From Clostridiales bacterium (lineage in GTDB: Bacteria > Bacillota > Clostridia > Peptostreptococcales > Anaerovoracaceae): a DNA stretch of 64,000 nucleotides. The translations under genes and the position numbers were made by a program. The stretch spans positions 102,507 through 166,506 of the forward strand of contig JAAZCE010000019.1 in NCBI GenBank assembly GCA_012513435.1, given 5' to 3'. The notes under the pieces were generated by a model, which was not told where the DNA came from, ran no database searches, and was given only the letters and a program-made list of their open reading frames with translations. Of the stretch, positions 18,239-25,889 are shown piece after piece; position 1 is the first letter of the stretch, and each line of letters starts with the position of its first letter.

Positions 18239-19084
18239 ATGAGAAAAAAAGGAAAACTGACTTTTATATTATTGGTATGCCTGATAATCGCCACTGGATT
18301 TTACCTTTACATTCAAAAGCACGGTGTAGTGAAAACCGCAGGCGAGAGCATCCAAATATCAGCGGGGCAAGCAATTCTTACGGACGGAAAAACGGGCAGA
18401 GTAATATATGAAAGACATGCAGATGAGAAGGCCTACCCGGCTAGCACCACTAAAATTATGACCGCGCTTATAACCATAGAAACCTTGGAAAAGTATGATA
18501 GTCCTATGGAGCAAAAGGTAAGGGTTCCGGCTGAAGCAGCTGGAGTCGAAGGCTCATCCATTTACTTAGCCCAAGAGGAGGAGATTTCCATAGAGGACCT
18601 ACTTTACGGACTTATGCTGGTGTCGGGAAATGATACAGCTACGGCGCTAGCTTGCATTATAGGCGGCGATGAAAAAACCTTTGTAGGAATGATGAACGAC
18701 AGAGCAGAGGCTCTTGGTTGCACAGGAACGAATTTTACCAACTCAAGCGGACTCTTCGATGAGAACCACTATACCACAGCAAGAGATATGGCAAAGATAA
18801 GCCGAGAGGCCATGAAGAACAAGATTTTCAGGCGTATTGTAGGAACCAGGGACTGGCAGGCCTGCAGGGAGGAGAGCCAGTACAATTCTTTTCACAATAA
18901 AAATAAAACGGTACATGAATTTGAAGGAGGAAATGGAGTTAAAATAGGATATACCGAAAGCTCCGGCAGAACTCTTGTGGCATCGGCCAAGAGAGGGAAA
19001 AGAACCATGATATGCGTTGTCATGAGCGCTCCAGACTGGTTTAATGATGCATACAGGCTTATGGAATTAGGCTTCAAAAAGTGA
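18239..19084 (+). CDS. D-alanyl-D-alanine carboxypeptidase (DacF/PBP5 family, S11)
   Basis: 281 residues, with an N-terminal signal anchor (KLTFILLVCLIIATGFYLYI), so it acts on peptidoglycan outside the membrane, trimming the terminal D-Ala. Active-site motifs: STTK (nucleophile S69, K72), SGN (129-131) and, in place of the usual KTG, KIG at 235-237 (NGVKIGYTESSG). It is shorter than DacF/DacA proteins (about 380-440) because the C-terminal beta-domain is missing. The start directly abuts the T-run of the hairpin described above. It is 16 bases ahead of the next gene. Confidence 0.9.
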   Translation: MRKKGKLTFILLVCLIIATGFYLYIQKHGVVKTAGESIQISAGQAILTDGKTGRVIYERHADEKAYPASTTKIMTALITIETLEKYDSPMEQKVRVPAEAAGVEGSSIYLAQEEEISIEDLLYGLMLVSGNDTATALACIIGGDEKTFVGMMNDRAEALGCTGTNFTNSSGLFDENHYTTARDMAKISREAMKNKIFRRIVGTRDWQACREESQYNSFHNKNKTVHEFEGGNGVKIGYTESSGRTLVASAKRGKRTMICVVMSAPDWFNDAYRLMELGFKK

Positions 19085-19100
19085 AGTATAGGAGGAAGAC

Positions 19101-20054
19101 ATGACTTGTATCAACGAATTTTGTGCAGATATAGGCACGGTTAACTGCCCGTGCCCTTTGGCTGAGACAGGAGACTGTCTAGTGTGCAGCAGACTTGCTG
19201 GGAAGAGTGAATGTGACTGCAACTGGTCGGGAGTGTGCGTTTTTAACGAGTACATGCAGAACGATAAAGTAATCAGGAGCATTCGGGAAGAAAAGAGCGG
19301 AAAAATCATTAAGAAAATCCGATATAGCCGCGATTTGATTGTCATAGTAATTCAGGTTGGTAAGGGCTTTGCATTGGAAGCGTCTACACCGGGGAGCTTT
19401 GTGTTTTTAAACAGTAAAGAAAAAAGGAGTTTTTACAATGTGCCTATATCTGTCATGAGGGCAGATATCGAAAGAGGGACAATATATATAGCCCTTAAAG
19501 AAATTTCGGCAAAGACAAAGGTAATCGCTGATGCAGAGGAAAACATCAGGATAAAAGGGATATACAGAAACGGCTTTTTGGGGCAGGGCCTTATGGGCCT
19601 GGAGGAAGATATTAAGATAGGGGGACGCTGGCTCATTATCACCAAGGGCGTTGGTTTTGCACCTGTAGTTAACCTGATGGACAATTGCGGAGCGGCAGTG
19701 ATGGTGGACATAATCATAGATACGGATAAGATAAATCAGGAAATAGTTATGGATTATCTGAACAGTCCCGGGGCAGGCGGAAAGAAGGCTGACACTTTGA
19801 CTTTTGAATCCCTCCAAGAGATTGTTTCCAAAGAGAAGCTGCCACATGAGCCGGAGAGCTATGATAAAATCATGGTTTTTGCTTCGGACTACTACATTGA
19901 AGAAATAAGGCGTATCCTTGAAATTCCCAAGTCCAAGCTGGTGTTTTGCAATAACTTCAGAATGTGCTGCGGAGAAGGCATATGCGGCGCCTGCAGCATA
20001 GTAGATGAAGAAGGCAATGTGAGAAAAATGTGCAAGTGCAGAAATTTAATTTAA
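19101..20054 (+). CDS. Cysteine-rich ferredoxin-reductase-like flavoprotein with PyrK-type [2Fe-2S] centre
   Basis: 317 residues. The first 46 hold nine cysteines (such as CADIGTVNCPCPLAETGDCLVC), a probable Fe-S or zinc module. The middle follows the FAD/NAD-binding ferredoxin-reductase fold (GSFVFLN, GGRWLIITKGVGFAPVVNLM). The C-terminus has a PyrK-like [2Fe-2S] set (RMCCGEGICGACSIVDEEG, then MCKCRN). No pyrD or glutamate synthase gene is beside it, so it is not a normal dihydroorotate dehydrogenase partner. It resembles proteins annotated 'sulfide/dihydroorotate dehydrogenase-like'. A cytoplasmic electron-transfer role is inferred; partner unknown. It follows the carboxypeptidase by 16 bases with GGAGG. 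Confidence 0.7.
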   Translation: MTCINEFCADIGTVNCPCPLAETGDCLVCSRLAGKSECDCNWSGVCVFNEYMQNDKVIRSIREEKSGKIIKKIRYSRDLIVIVIQVGKGFALEASTPGSFVFLNSKEKRSFYNVPISVMRADIERGTIYIALKEISAKTKVIADAEENIRIKGIYRNGFLGQGLMGLEEDIKIGGRWLIITKGVGFAPVVNLMDNCGAAVMVDIIIDTDKINQEIVMDYLNSPGAGGKKADTLTFESLQEIVSKEKLPHEPESYDKIMVFASDYYIEEIRRILEIPKSKLVFCNNFRMCCGEGICGACSIVDEEGNVRKMCKCRNLI

Positions 20055-20087
20055 AAAAGAAAAAAACGACGGGTCGTTGGCCCGTCG
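20053..20087 (-). terminator. Terminator of the small minus-strand gene
   Basis: CGACGGG (20067-20073) and CCCGTCG (20081-20087) enclose a 7-base loop. On the minus strand the stem is followed by TTTTTTCTTTTTT, so it works for the minus-strand gene at 20138-20245; on the plus strand only A follows. It sits directly after the stop of the preceding plus-strand gene. Confidence 0.85.
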
Positions 20088-20137
20088 AAAAAATATTTGG
20101 TTGAATATTTGTTTTGTTTAGCATGTTTGAGCAGTTA

Positions 20138-20245
20138 CTATAAATTTCCGCTGTAGACTACATGGTCTATAAGCTTGGCACATTCTTTAATGCCCTCTGT
20201 AATAGATGATAACTTGCTAGTAACTGATTTTGTAGCAGCTTTCAT
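20138..20245 (-). CDS. Small protein of 35 residues, unknown function
   Basis: This short frame has every part of a real gene on the minus strand: TTGAAA and TAAACT 17 bases apart (see promoter entry), AGAGGGAT before the ATG, 35 sense codons, TAG, and a strong terminator 50 bases later. The peptide begins MKAATKSVTSKLSSI and ends LIDHVVYSGNL; it is basic at the N-terminus, amphipathic, with one Cys (residue 22) and no membrane segment or signal peptide. I do not recognise the family. The alternative is a small regulatory RNA that carries a chance ORF, but the ribosome binding site argues for translation. The rest of the 489-base gap 20055-20543 holds its promoter and the promoter of the next gene. 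Confidence 0.65.
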   Translation of the reverse strand: MKAATKSVTSKLSSITEGIKECAKLIDHVVYSGNL

Positions 20246-20298
20246 TGTATCCCTCTTTTCTTTTCATGTTTATATGCTGCATGTTTGCTTACAAGTAT

Positions 20299-20327
20299 AG
20301 TTTAGTACATAATTTGCGGTATTTCAA
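20299..20327 (-). promoter_or_regulatory. Promoter of the 35-residue gene
   Basis: On the minus strand TTGAAA (20327-20322), a 17-base spacer and TAAACT (20304-20299). This gives a start near 20292 and a leader of about 47 bases. Confidence 0.6.
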
Positions 20328-20466
20328 GGGTAAAATCGGTACTAGTTTGCTGTCTTTGCTGGTTCTGTTCAAATTTTGCATTTTTTAACACTATAATATG
20401 ACTGTGTGACTTGGATGATATTGAGGTTTCAGAAGGGCCAAAAAAGAAAGAAAACAATCTTTCTTA

Positions 20467-20506
20467 TGACTTAGTCACATATACCCCACAGTAAAAGTGG
20501 TATAAT
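20467..20506 (+). promoter_or_regulatory. Promoter with Crp/Fnr-type box upstream of the nifX-like gene
   Basis: The near-palindrome TGACTTAGTCACA (20467-20479) starts 34 bases before a TATAAT (20501-20506) that has no good -35. The box centre falls near -40, where class II Crp/Fnr activators bind. The same box with the same spacing precedes the rhodanese operon at 21646. Confidence 0.65.
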
Positions 20507-20543
20507 ATTTACATATTATCGGTAATTCAGGGAGGTACTAATT

Positions 20544-20930
20544 ATGAAGCTTGCGGTTACTTATGAAAACGGAAACGTATTTCAACATTTTGGACATACC
20601 GAAATGTTTCAGGTTTATGAAATTGAGGATGAAAAAATAGTAAGGAAAGCTCTTCTCGGCTCCGGCGGAAGCGGCCATGGAGCTCTCGCAGAGCTTTTGC
20701 TGAAGAATGGTGTAAACGTGCTTATATGCGGGGGCATTGGCGGAGGAGCTAAGGTTGCTCTCAGAGAAGCCAATGTACAGGTGTACGGTGGTGTGACAGG
20801 TAATGTTGACGAAGCCGTTAAAGCATTCATAGACGGAGAGCTTCAGTACGATCCTGATGTGGTATGCACGCATCACGAGGGAGATGACCACGATTGCGGC
20901 AACCACAATCATTCCTGCAGGCATGAATAG
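20544..20930 (+). CDS. NifX/NifB-like (dinitrogenase Fe-Mo cofactor family) protein
   Basis: 128 residues with the family's RNase H-like fold pattern: NVFQHFGHTEMFQVYEIED, then GVNVLICGGIGGGAKVALRE. The C-terminus is rich in His, Asp and Cys (HHEGDDHDCGNHNHSCRHE), suited to metal binding. Members bind or carry Fe-S or Mo-Fe-S clusters, but many, as here, occur without nitrogenase; the role is then unknown. Its stop overlaps the start of the Crp/Fnr regulator by 8 bases, so the two are coupled and the protein may deliver or sense a metal cluster in the same circuit (inference). Confidence 0.85.
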   Translation: MKLAVTYENGNVFQHFGHTEMFQVYEIEDEKIVRKALLGSGGSGHGALAELLLKNGVNVLICGGIGGGAKVALREANVQVYGGVTGNVDEAVKAFIDGELQYDPDVVCTHHEGDDHDCGNHNHSCRHE

Positions 20931-21585
20931 GTATTTAGAGAAACTACCCTATTGGGAACATCTCAACGACGAAGAGCGGCTTATGGTTGGGGAAAATTCT
21001 GTTTTGACTCACTATGATAAAGGAACCTATATACACGGCGGCAGCAATGATTGCCTTGGTATGATATTGGTAATCAGTGGTGAGGTCAGAACTTACCTTA
21101 TGTCTGAGGAGGGCAGAGAGATAACCCTATTTCGCCTTTATGAAGCAGACCCGTGTGTGCTTTCCGCATCATGTGTAATAACGGAAATTACCTTTGATAC
21201 CCATATGGTTGCAGAAAGAGATTGTGATATTCTCGTAGTAAATACGGGAGCCTTTGCAGCACTTACAGAGAAAAACATCTACGTTAAGTGCTTCATGTAC
21301 GAGCTTGCTACGGAAAGATTTTCTGCTGTTATGTGGTCAATGCAGCAAATCCTTTTCATGGGCATGGATAGACGTCTAGCTACATTTTTAATCGGGGAGC
21401 TAGACAGAACGGGAATTCCTGAAATCCGAATGACCCACGAGCAGATAGCTCAACATATAAGCTCAGCCAGAGAGGTAGTTGCAAGGATGGTGAAGCGGTT
21501 TGCAGCAGAAGGTTTGGTGGAGGTAAGTCGGGGAACCATTAAAATTAAAAATGAGGAGAGACTCAGAAAATTCTCAGTAATATGA
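20923..21585 (+). CDS. Crp/Fnr-family transcriptional regulator
   Basis: 220 residues: N-terminal cyclic-nucleotide-binding-like beta barrel (residues about 15-120), dimerisation helix, and a C-terminal winged helix with the recognition region MTHEQIAQHISSAREVVARM and wing VSRGTIKIKN. There is no Fnr-type N-terminal Cys cluster; the few Cys in the barrel (DPCVLSASCV) could respond to sulfur or redox state, but this is speculation. The ATG at 20923 overlaps the nifX-like gene. Paired palindromic boxes upstream of its own operon and of the next operon make it the likely activator of both. A strong terminator follows. Confidence 0.9.
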   Translation: MNRYLEKLPYWEHLNDEERLMVGENSVLTHYDKGTYIHGGSNDCLGMILVISGEVRTYLMSEEGREITLFRLYEADPCVLSASCVITEITFDTHMVAERDCDILVVNTGAFAALTEKNIYVKCFMYELATERFSAVMWSMQQILFMGMDRRLATFLIGELDRTGIPEIRMTHEQIAQHISSAREVVARMVKRFAAEGLVEVSRGTIKIKNEERLRKFSVI

Positions 21586-21587
21586 TA

Positions 21588-21627
21588 AATCCAGGCCATC
21601 GTTATTAAGCGATGGCCTGGATTTTTG
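21588..21627 (+). terminator. Terminator after the Crp/Fnr gene
   Basis: AATCCAGGCCATCG pairs perfectly with CGATGGCCTGGATT over an 8-base loop, followed by T residues. Confidence 0.95.
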
Positions 21628-21645
21628 TAAAAATCTTATAGAATG

Positions 21646-21685
21646 TAACTGGGTCACGGTAAAAGGCTGGGAGATAACATATAAT
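21646..21685 (+). promoter_or_regulatory. Promoter with Crp/Fnr-type box upstream of the rhodanese operon
   Basis: TAACTGGGTCACG (21646-21658) begins exactly 34 bases before TATAAT (21680-21685). Compare TGACTTAGTCACA at 20467 with the same 34-base distance. The -35 is weak, which fits activator dependence. Confidence 0.65.
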
Positions 21686-21715
21686 AAGCTAAAATAAAGC
21701 AGGAGGACAAAGGTT

Positions 21716-22036
21716 ATGAGCTTATGGGACTTATTAAAGGGAAGAGACATAAATTCTGGACTTGAAGAATATAGAGCAAGAGATAACGCAGTTTTAATTG
21801 ACGTGAGGAGCCAAGAAGAATATTCACAGGGACGCATTCCTCAAAGCATAAACGTACCTGTTCAGAATATGGGCATAATAAGGAAAAAGGTAAAGGAAAA
21901 AGATACGCCTATTTACACCTATTGTTTAAGTGGTGCAAGAAGCGGACAGGCAGTGTCATATTTAAAGAGTATGGGATACAGCGATGTCAATAATATTGGC
22001 GGTATCAACAGATATAAGGGAGAAATTGAGAGGTGA
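21716..22036 (+). CDS. Single-domain rhodanese
   Basis: 106 residues, one rhodanese domain: VLIDVRSQEEYSQGRIPQSI and the active-site loop YCLSGARSGQAV with the catalytic Cys that carries a persulfide. It has AGGAGG ahead of its ATG and is the first gene of an operon with a CoA-disulfide reductase/rhodanese fusion and rubrerythrin. A role in sulfane-sulfur transfer and redox defence is inferred from this context. Confidence 0.92.
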   Translation: MSLWDLLKGRDINSGLEEYRARDNAVLIDVRSQEEYSQGRIPQSINVPVQNMGIIRKKVKEKDTPIYTYCLSGARSGQAVSYLKSMGYSDVNNIGGINRYKGEIER

Positions 22037-22041
22037 ATAGT

Positions 22042-23697
22042 ATGAAGGTAGTAATAGTAGGCGGCGTAGCAGGAGGAGCAACTGCAGCGGCACGTATCAG
22101 AAGACTTGATGAAAAGGCACAGATAATAGTTTTTGAACGCTCAGGATTCGTTTCATACGCAAACTGTGGACTGCCATATTATGTAGGGGGCACCATAAGC
22201 GATGAACGTGAGCTTACTCTGCAGACACCAAAGAGCTTCTGGGACCGCTTTAGAGTGGATATAAGAGTAAAGCATGAAGTAATGTCCATAGACAAGACGA
22301 GAAAAACAGTAACCGTTCACGGTCTTGAAACAGGGAAGATCTACGAGGAAAGTTACGATAAGCTTATTCTTTCTCCGGGGGCCAAGCCAATGAAACCGGA
22401 GCTTGAAGGAGTAAGGGGTGACAGAATCTTTACATTGCGAACAGTAGAGGATACTTTTCATATAAAGCAGTTCGTTGAAGTAAACAGGCCGAAGACCGTT
22501 TTGCTCGCAGGCGGTGGATTCATCGGTCTTGAAGTGGCTGAGAACCTTATTGAGCTGGGGGTAGATGTGACAATAGTCCAGAGGCCGAAGCATTTGTTGG
22601 GCCCTGTAGATGAGGATATGGCATGTCAGATACACACTTTGCTAAGGTCAAGAGGAGCGAAACTTATGCTGGGCAAATCAGTTGCGGGCTTCAGCCAGCA
22701 AGGAGATAAGGTAGAAACTTTTATTAAAGGAGAGAATTCTATTGTATCTGATATGGTGCTTATGGCGATAGGAGTTATACCGGATACCGGGTTGGCCGCA
22801 GATGCCGGTCTGGAGCTGGGAATGAAGGGAAGCATAGCCGTTAACGACAGAATGGAAACCTCGGCAGAGGACATCTATGCTGTAGGCGATGCGGTTTCCG
22901 TTGAGCATTTTGTTACAGGGCAGAGGGTGGTAATACCATTGGCAGGCCCTGCAAATAAACAGGGAAGAATAGTTGCGGATAATGTATGTGGCGGAGACAG
23001 CAGATACAAAGGCTCGCAGGGAACATCCGTCATCAAGCTCTTTGACATGACTGTAGCAACCACAGGGATAAAGGAGGAGCAGGCGAAGGCAGCAGGAATT
23101 AATTACGACAAGGTAATTCTCTCGCCGCCATCCCATGCCACATATTATCCGGGAGCCAGCCTCATGACGGTGAAGATACTTTACGACAGAGAAACTTTGG
23201 ACATTCTAGGAGGGCAGATAATAGGATATGACGGAGTTGACAAGCGCATAGATGTACTGGCAACAGCGGCAAGGTGCGGGATGAAGGCTCCGGAGCTGAA
23301 GAACCTGGAGCTTGCATATGCACCACCTTATTCATCGGCGAAGGACCCGCTTAACATGGCAGGATTTATGATAGAAAACGTAGAAACCGGCAAGGTAAAA
23401 CAGTTTTTTTATGAAGATGTCAGTTTACTGCCAAGGGATGGAAGTGTTATAATGTTAGATACTAGGACACCTTGGGAATACGACCGTGGGCATGTTGAAG
23501 GCTTTGTGAACATTCCTGTAGATGACATAAGAGAACGACTGGGAGAACTGGATAGGAACAAGCCTGTATATGTTATGTGTCAGTCAGGATTGAGAAGTTA
23601 CATCACATGCAGGATATTAAAGCAAGAAGGCTTTGATTGCTACAATTTCGCAGGAGGCTATCGTTATTGGGAAATGATAGACTCGGAAAGGTTTTAA
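22042..23697 (+). CDS. CoA-disulfide reductase with C-terminal rhodanese domain (CoADR-Rhd)
   Basis: 551 residues. N-terminal FAD-binding GGVAGGATAAARIRRLD; the single active-site Cys in SYANCGLPYYVGG, typical of CoA-disulfide/persulfide reductases; NAD-binding LAGGGFIGLEVAENLIELG; FAD site ETSAEDIYAVGDAV. From about residue 460 comes a rhodanese domain (MLDTRTPWEYDRGHVEGFVN; active-site VMCQSGLRSY). Such fusions reduce CoA disulfide, CoA-persulfide or polysulfide with NAD(P)H. The ATG at 22042 has GAGAGGTG upstream; a GTG at 22033 is less likely. It is between the small rhodanese and rubrerythrin. Confidence 0.93.
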   Translation: MKVVIVGGVAGGATAAARIRRLDEKAQIIVFERSGFVSYANCGLPYYVGGTISDERELTLQTPKSFWDRFRVDIRVKHEVMSIDKTRKTVTVHGLETGKIYEESYDKLILSPGAKPMKPELEGVRGDRIFTLRTVEDTFHIKQFVEVNRPKTVLLAGGGFIGLEVAENLIELGVDVTIVQRPKHLLGPVDEDMACQIHTLLRSRGAKLMLGKSVAGFSQQGDKVETFIKGENSIVSDMVLMAIGVIPDTGLAADAGLELGMKGSIAVNDRMETSAEDIYAVGDAVSVEHFVTGQRVVIPLAGPANKQGRIVADNVCGGDSRYKGSQGTSVIKLFDMTVATTGIKEEQAKAAGINYDKVILSPPSHATYYPGASLMTVKILYDRETLDILGGQIIGYDGVDKRIDVLATAARCGMKAPELKNLELAYAPPYSSAKDPLNMAGFMIENVETGKVKQFFYEDVSLLPRDGSVIMLDTRTPWEYDRGHVEGFVNIPVDDIRERLGELDRNKPVYVMCQSGLRSYITCRILKQEGFDCYNFAGGYRYWEMIDSERF

Positions 23698-23712
23698 GAA
23701 GGAGGATTTATT

Positions 23713-24249
23713 ATGTCACAGTACAAGGGAACACAGACAGAGAAGAATTTAGAGGCTGCATTTGCAGGAGAATCACAGGCTAGAAATAAATATACTTATT
23801 TTGCATCAACGGCTAAGAAGGAAGGCTACGAACAGATTTCCGCACTTTTCCAGAAGACGGCAGACAACGAAAAGGAACACGCCAAGATGTGGTTCAAGGA
23901 GCTGGAGGGAATCGGAGACACAGCAGCGAATCTTGAAGCAGCAGCAGACGGTGAAAATTACGAGTGGACTGATATGTATGCAGGCTTTGCAAAGACCGCA
24001 GAGGAAGAGGGTTTTCCTGTTCTAGCTGCAAAATTTCGTCTCGTAGGGGCTATCGAAAAGCATCACGAAGAACGTTATCGTGCACTTCTCAAGAACGTGC
24101 AGGATTCAGAAGTGTTCGCCAAGGGCGATGAGAAAATTTGGGAATGCAGGAACTGTGGACACATATACATCGGCAAGGAAGCTCCGAAGGTTTGTCCTAC
24201 ATGCGTACATCCTCAGAGTTACTTCGAGATACATATGGAAAACTATTAA
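23713..24249 (+). CDS. rbr: Rubrerythrin
   Basis: 178 residues: an N-terminal ferritin-like diiron domain ([20 protein letters not shown], then EKEHAKMWF and EKHHEERY) and a C-terminal rubredoxin-like domain with CRNCGHIY and [11 protein letters not shown]. It reduces hydrogen peroxide in anaerobes. It is the last gene of the rhodanese-CoADR-rubrerythrin operon, 15 bases after CoADR-Rhd. Confidence 0.97.
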   Translation: MSQYKGTQTEKNLEAAFAGESQARNKYTYFASTAKKEGYEQISALFQKTADNEKEHAKMWFKELEGIGDTAANLEAAADGENYEWTDMYAGFAKTAEEEGFPVLAAKFRLVGAIEKHHEERYRALLKNVQDSEVFAKGDEKIWECRNCGHIYIGKEAPKVCPTCVHPQSYFEIHMENY

Positions 24250-24255
24250 GTTTAA

Positions 24256-24420
24256 GAAGCCGGGCAACTTCTTTATCATGAATTGTCTGGTGTGAACTAT
24301 GCCGCCGGCGAGACTGATGCTGCGAAAAATCTCGGACGTATTATTGTTCATCCATATATAGCCAGTCCTTGGCCGGAAGACTATCATCCTCAAGGTGTGG
24401 TGTTAGTGTATATCGGATAA
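24256..24420 (+). pseudogene. Open fragment without a start codon, protein-like, unknown family
   Basis: A 54-codon open stretch directly after rubrerythrin reads like true protein (such as NYAAGETDAAKNLGRIIVHP and PWPEDYHPQGVVLVYIG) but has no ATG and no ribosome binding site. It looks like the 3' end of a deleted gene. I do not recognise the parent family. The rest of the 247-base gap holds the hairpin at 24445. Confidence 0.45.
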
Positions 24421-24444
24421 ATGCCTTGTATATTAAGTAACAAT

Positions 24445-24491
24445 AACCCTTCTCACCTCATATTCTGATAAGAATAGAGTTGGGAGGGGTT
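24445..24491 (+). promoter_or_regulatory. Long hairpin that contains the Shine-Dalgarno of the following flavoprotein gene
   Basis: Bases 24445-24466 pair with 24471-24491 with one mismatch and two G-T pairs, closed by a GATA tetraloop. T-rich sequence and the TTG start at 24497 follow. The GGAGGGG ribosome binding site is wholly within the 3' arm. It may end the rubrerythrin transcript and control the next gene's translation. Confidence 0.65.
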
Positions 24492-24496
24492 TTATT

Positions 24497-25795
24497 TTGC
24501 ATAAAGTAATAGTGATAGGCGGTGGTTGGGCAGGATGCGCTGCTGCCTTGACGGCGAGAAATGCCGGAGCAGAGGTAACCATACTGGAAAAGACCGATAT
24601 GCTTTTAGGACTGGGCAACGTAGGCGGCATCATGAGAAACAACGGAAGATTCACGGCGGCTGAGGAAAACATAGCCTTGGGCGGCGGCGAGCTCTTTAGA
24701 ATCACCGACAGCTGGGCGCGCCATAGGAATATCAACTTTCCGGGACACGACCACGCCAGCCTTTACGATGTGACTCGTGTGGAGCCGGAGGTACGCAGGT
24801 ATTTGAGAGGCCAGGGTATCGAAATAAAGTTCATGACGAGAGCCGTAGATGCGGTCTGCGTCAAGACAAGAGCAGGGGACAGAATAATTGAAAAGCTGGC
24901 TCTGGCAGGAGGCGGGCAGTTGGAGGGAGATGTGTTTGTTGAGACCACCGGCTCTACCGGACCTATGGGCAATTGCCTTACATACGGCAATGGATGCTGC
25001 ATGTGTATCTTAAGGTGCCCTGCCTTTGGTCCCAGAGTAAGCATAAGTGCTAAGGCCGGAGGCAGCGATATTATGGGAAAGAGAAAGGACGGTGCCTATG
25101 GCGCTTTCAGCGGCAGCGGCAAGCTGGAGAAACAGTCCCTTTCTCAGGAGCTTCAAGATGCTTTGAACGGGAAAGGTGTTGCCGTAGTTCCTTTGCCGAA
25201 GAAAGCCGTAAAAAAAGAAAAGCTGGATATGAAGGTATGCAAGCAGTACGCTCTTGAGGAATATGCGGAGAATATTGTTTTGCTAGACACGGGGTACGCC
25301 AAGATAATGACTCCGTTTTTTGACCTTGAAAGCCTTCGGCAGATTCCGGGATTTGAAAACGCACGATATGTAGACCCATATGCAGGAGGCAAGGGTAATT
25401 CTATCAGGTATCTTTCCGTGGCAGAAAGGGATAATACTATGAAAGTTGTCGGTGTGGAAAATCTTTTCTGCGGCGGCGAAAAGTCGGGGCTTTTCGTAGG
25501 CCATACGGAGGCCATTTCCACGGGGAATCTTGCAGGGCATAATGCCGTAAGGCACATGAAAGGGCTCAAGCTCCTTCAGCTCCCGGTAAGTCTTGCCGTA
25601 GGCGATTTAATATCCTATGCCAATAAGAGCCTTGAAACAGAGGATGGCCTTATGACAAGATACACCTTTGCAGGGGCGGAGTACTTTGCACGGATGAAGG
25701 AAAAAGGTCTCTATTCCACCGATATGGAGGAAATCGCAGACAGAGTGAAACGGTTTGGGTTGGAGGGTATATACAAAGAACGAATCGTAATGTAG
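24497..25795 (+). CDS. FAD-dependent oxidoreductase, substrate unknown
   Basis: 432 residues with a TTG start placed 8 bases after GGAGGGG. The N-terminal Rossmann motif VIVIGGGWAGCAAALTARNA and GLGNVGGIMRNNGRF resemble the GidA/TrmFO and FAD-dependent oxidoreductase superfamily. A cysteine cluster, YGNGCCMCILRCPAFGPR, in the middle could hold a metal centre or a redox-active disulfide. The C-terminal FAD contact NLFCGGEKSGLFVGHTEA resembles tRNA-modifying flavoproteins, but the length and Cys cluster differ from TrmFO, so I leave the function open. It is probably monocistronic, before the mrp promoter. Confidence 0.75.
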   Translation: MHKVIVIGGGWAGCAAALTARNAGAEVTILEKTDMLLGLGNVGGIMRNNGRFTAAEENIALGGGELFRITDSWARHRNINFPGHDHASLYDVTRVEPEVRRYLRGQGIEIKFMTRAVDAVCVKTRAGDRIIEKLALAGGGQLEGDVFVETTGSTGPMGNCLTYGNGCCMCILRCPAFGPRVSISAKAGGSDIMGKRKDGAYGAFSGSGKLEKQSLSQELQDALNGKGVAVVPLPKKAVKKEKLDMKVCKQYALEEYAENIVLLDTGYAKIMTPFFDLESLRQIPGFENARYVDPYAGGKGNSIRYLSVAERDNTMKVVGVENLFCGGEKSGLFVGHTEAISTGNLAGHNAVRHMKGLKLLQLPVSLAVGDLISYANKSLETEDGLMTRYTFAGAEYFARMKEKGLYSTDMEEIADRVKRFGLEGIYKERIVM

Positions 25796-25806
25796 GATTT
25801 TTCACC

Positions 25807-25835
25807 TTGCCTTGAATTGAAGCCGCGAGTATAAT
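25807..25835 (+). promoter_or_regulatory. Sigma-A promoter of the mrp-like gene
   Basis: TTGCCT (25807-25812), a 17-base spacer and a perfect TATAAT (25830-25835), about 55 bases before the ATG at 25890. Confidence 0.6.
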
Positions 25836-25889
25836 GGACGTAGTGCACGAAGATAATAAACATAGCAATACAAAAGGAGATTAGACAAA

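Noticed and set aside
20421..20466. Hairpin AAGAAAG / CTTTCTT as a terminator
   Set aside because: The stem is weak and AT-rich and is not followed by a T-run on either strand.
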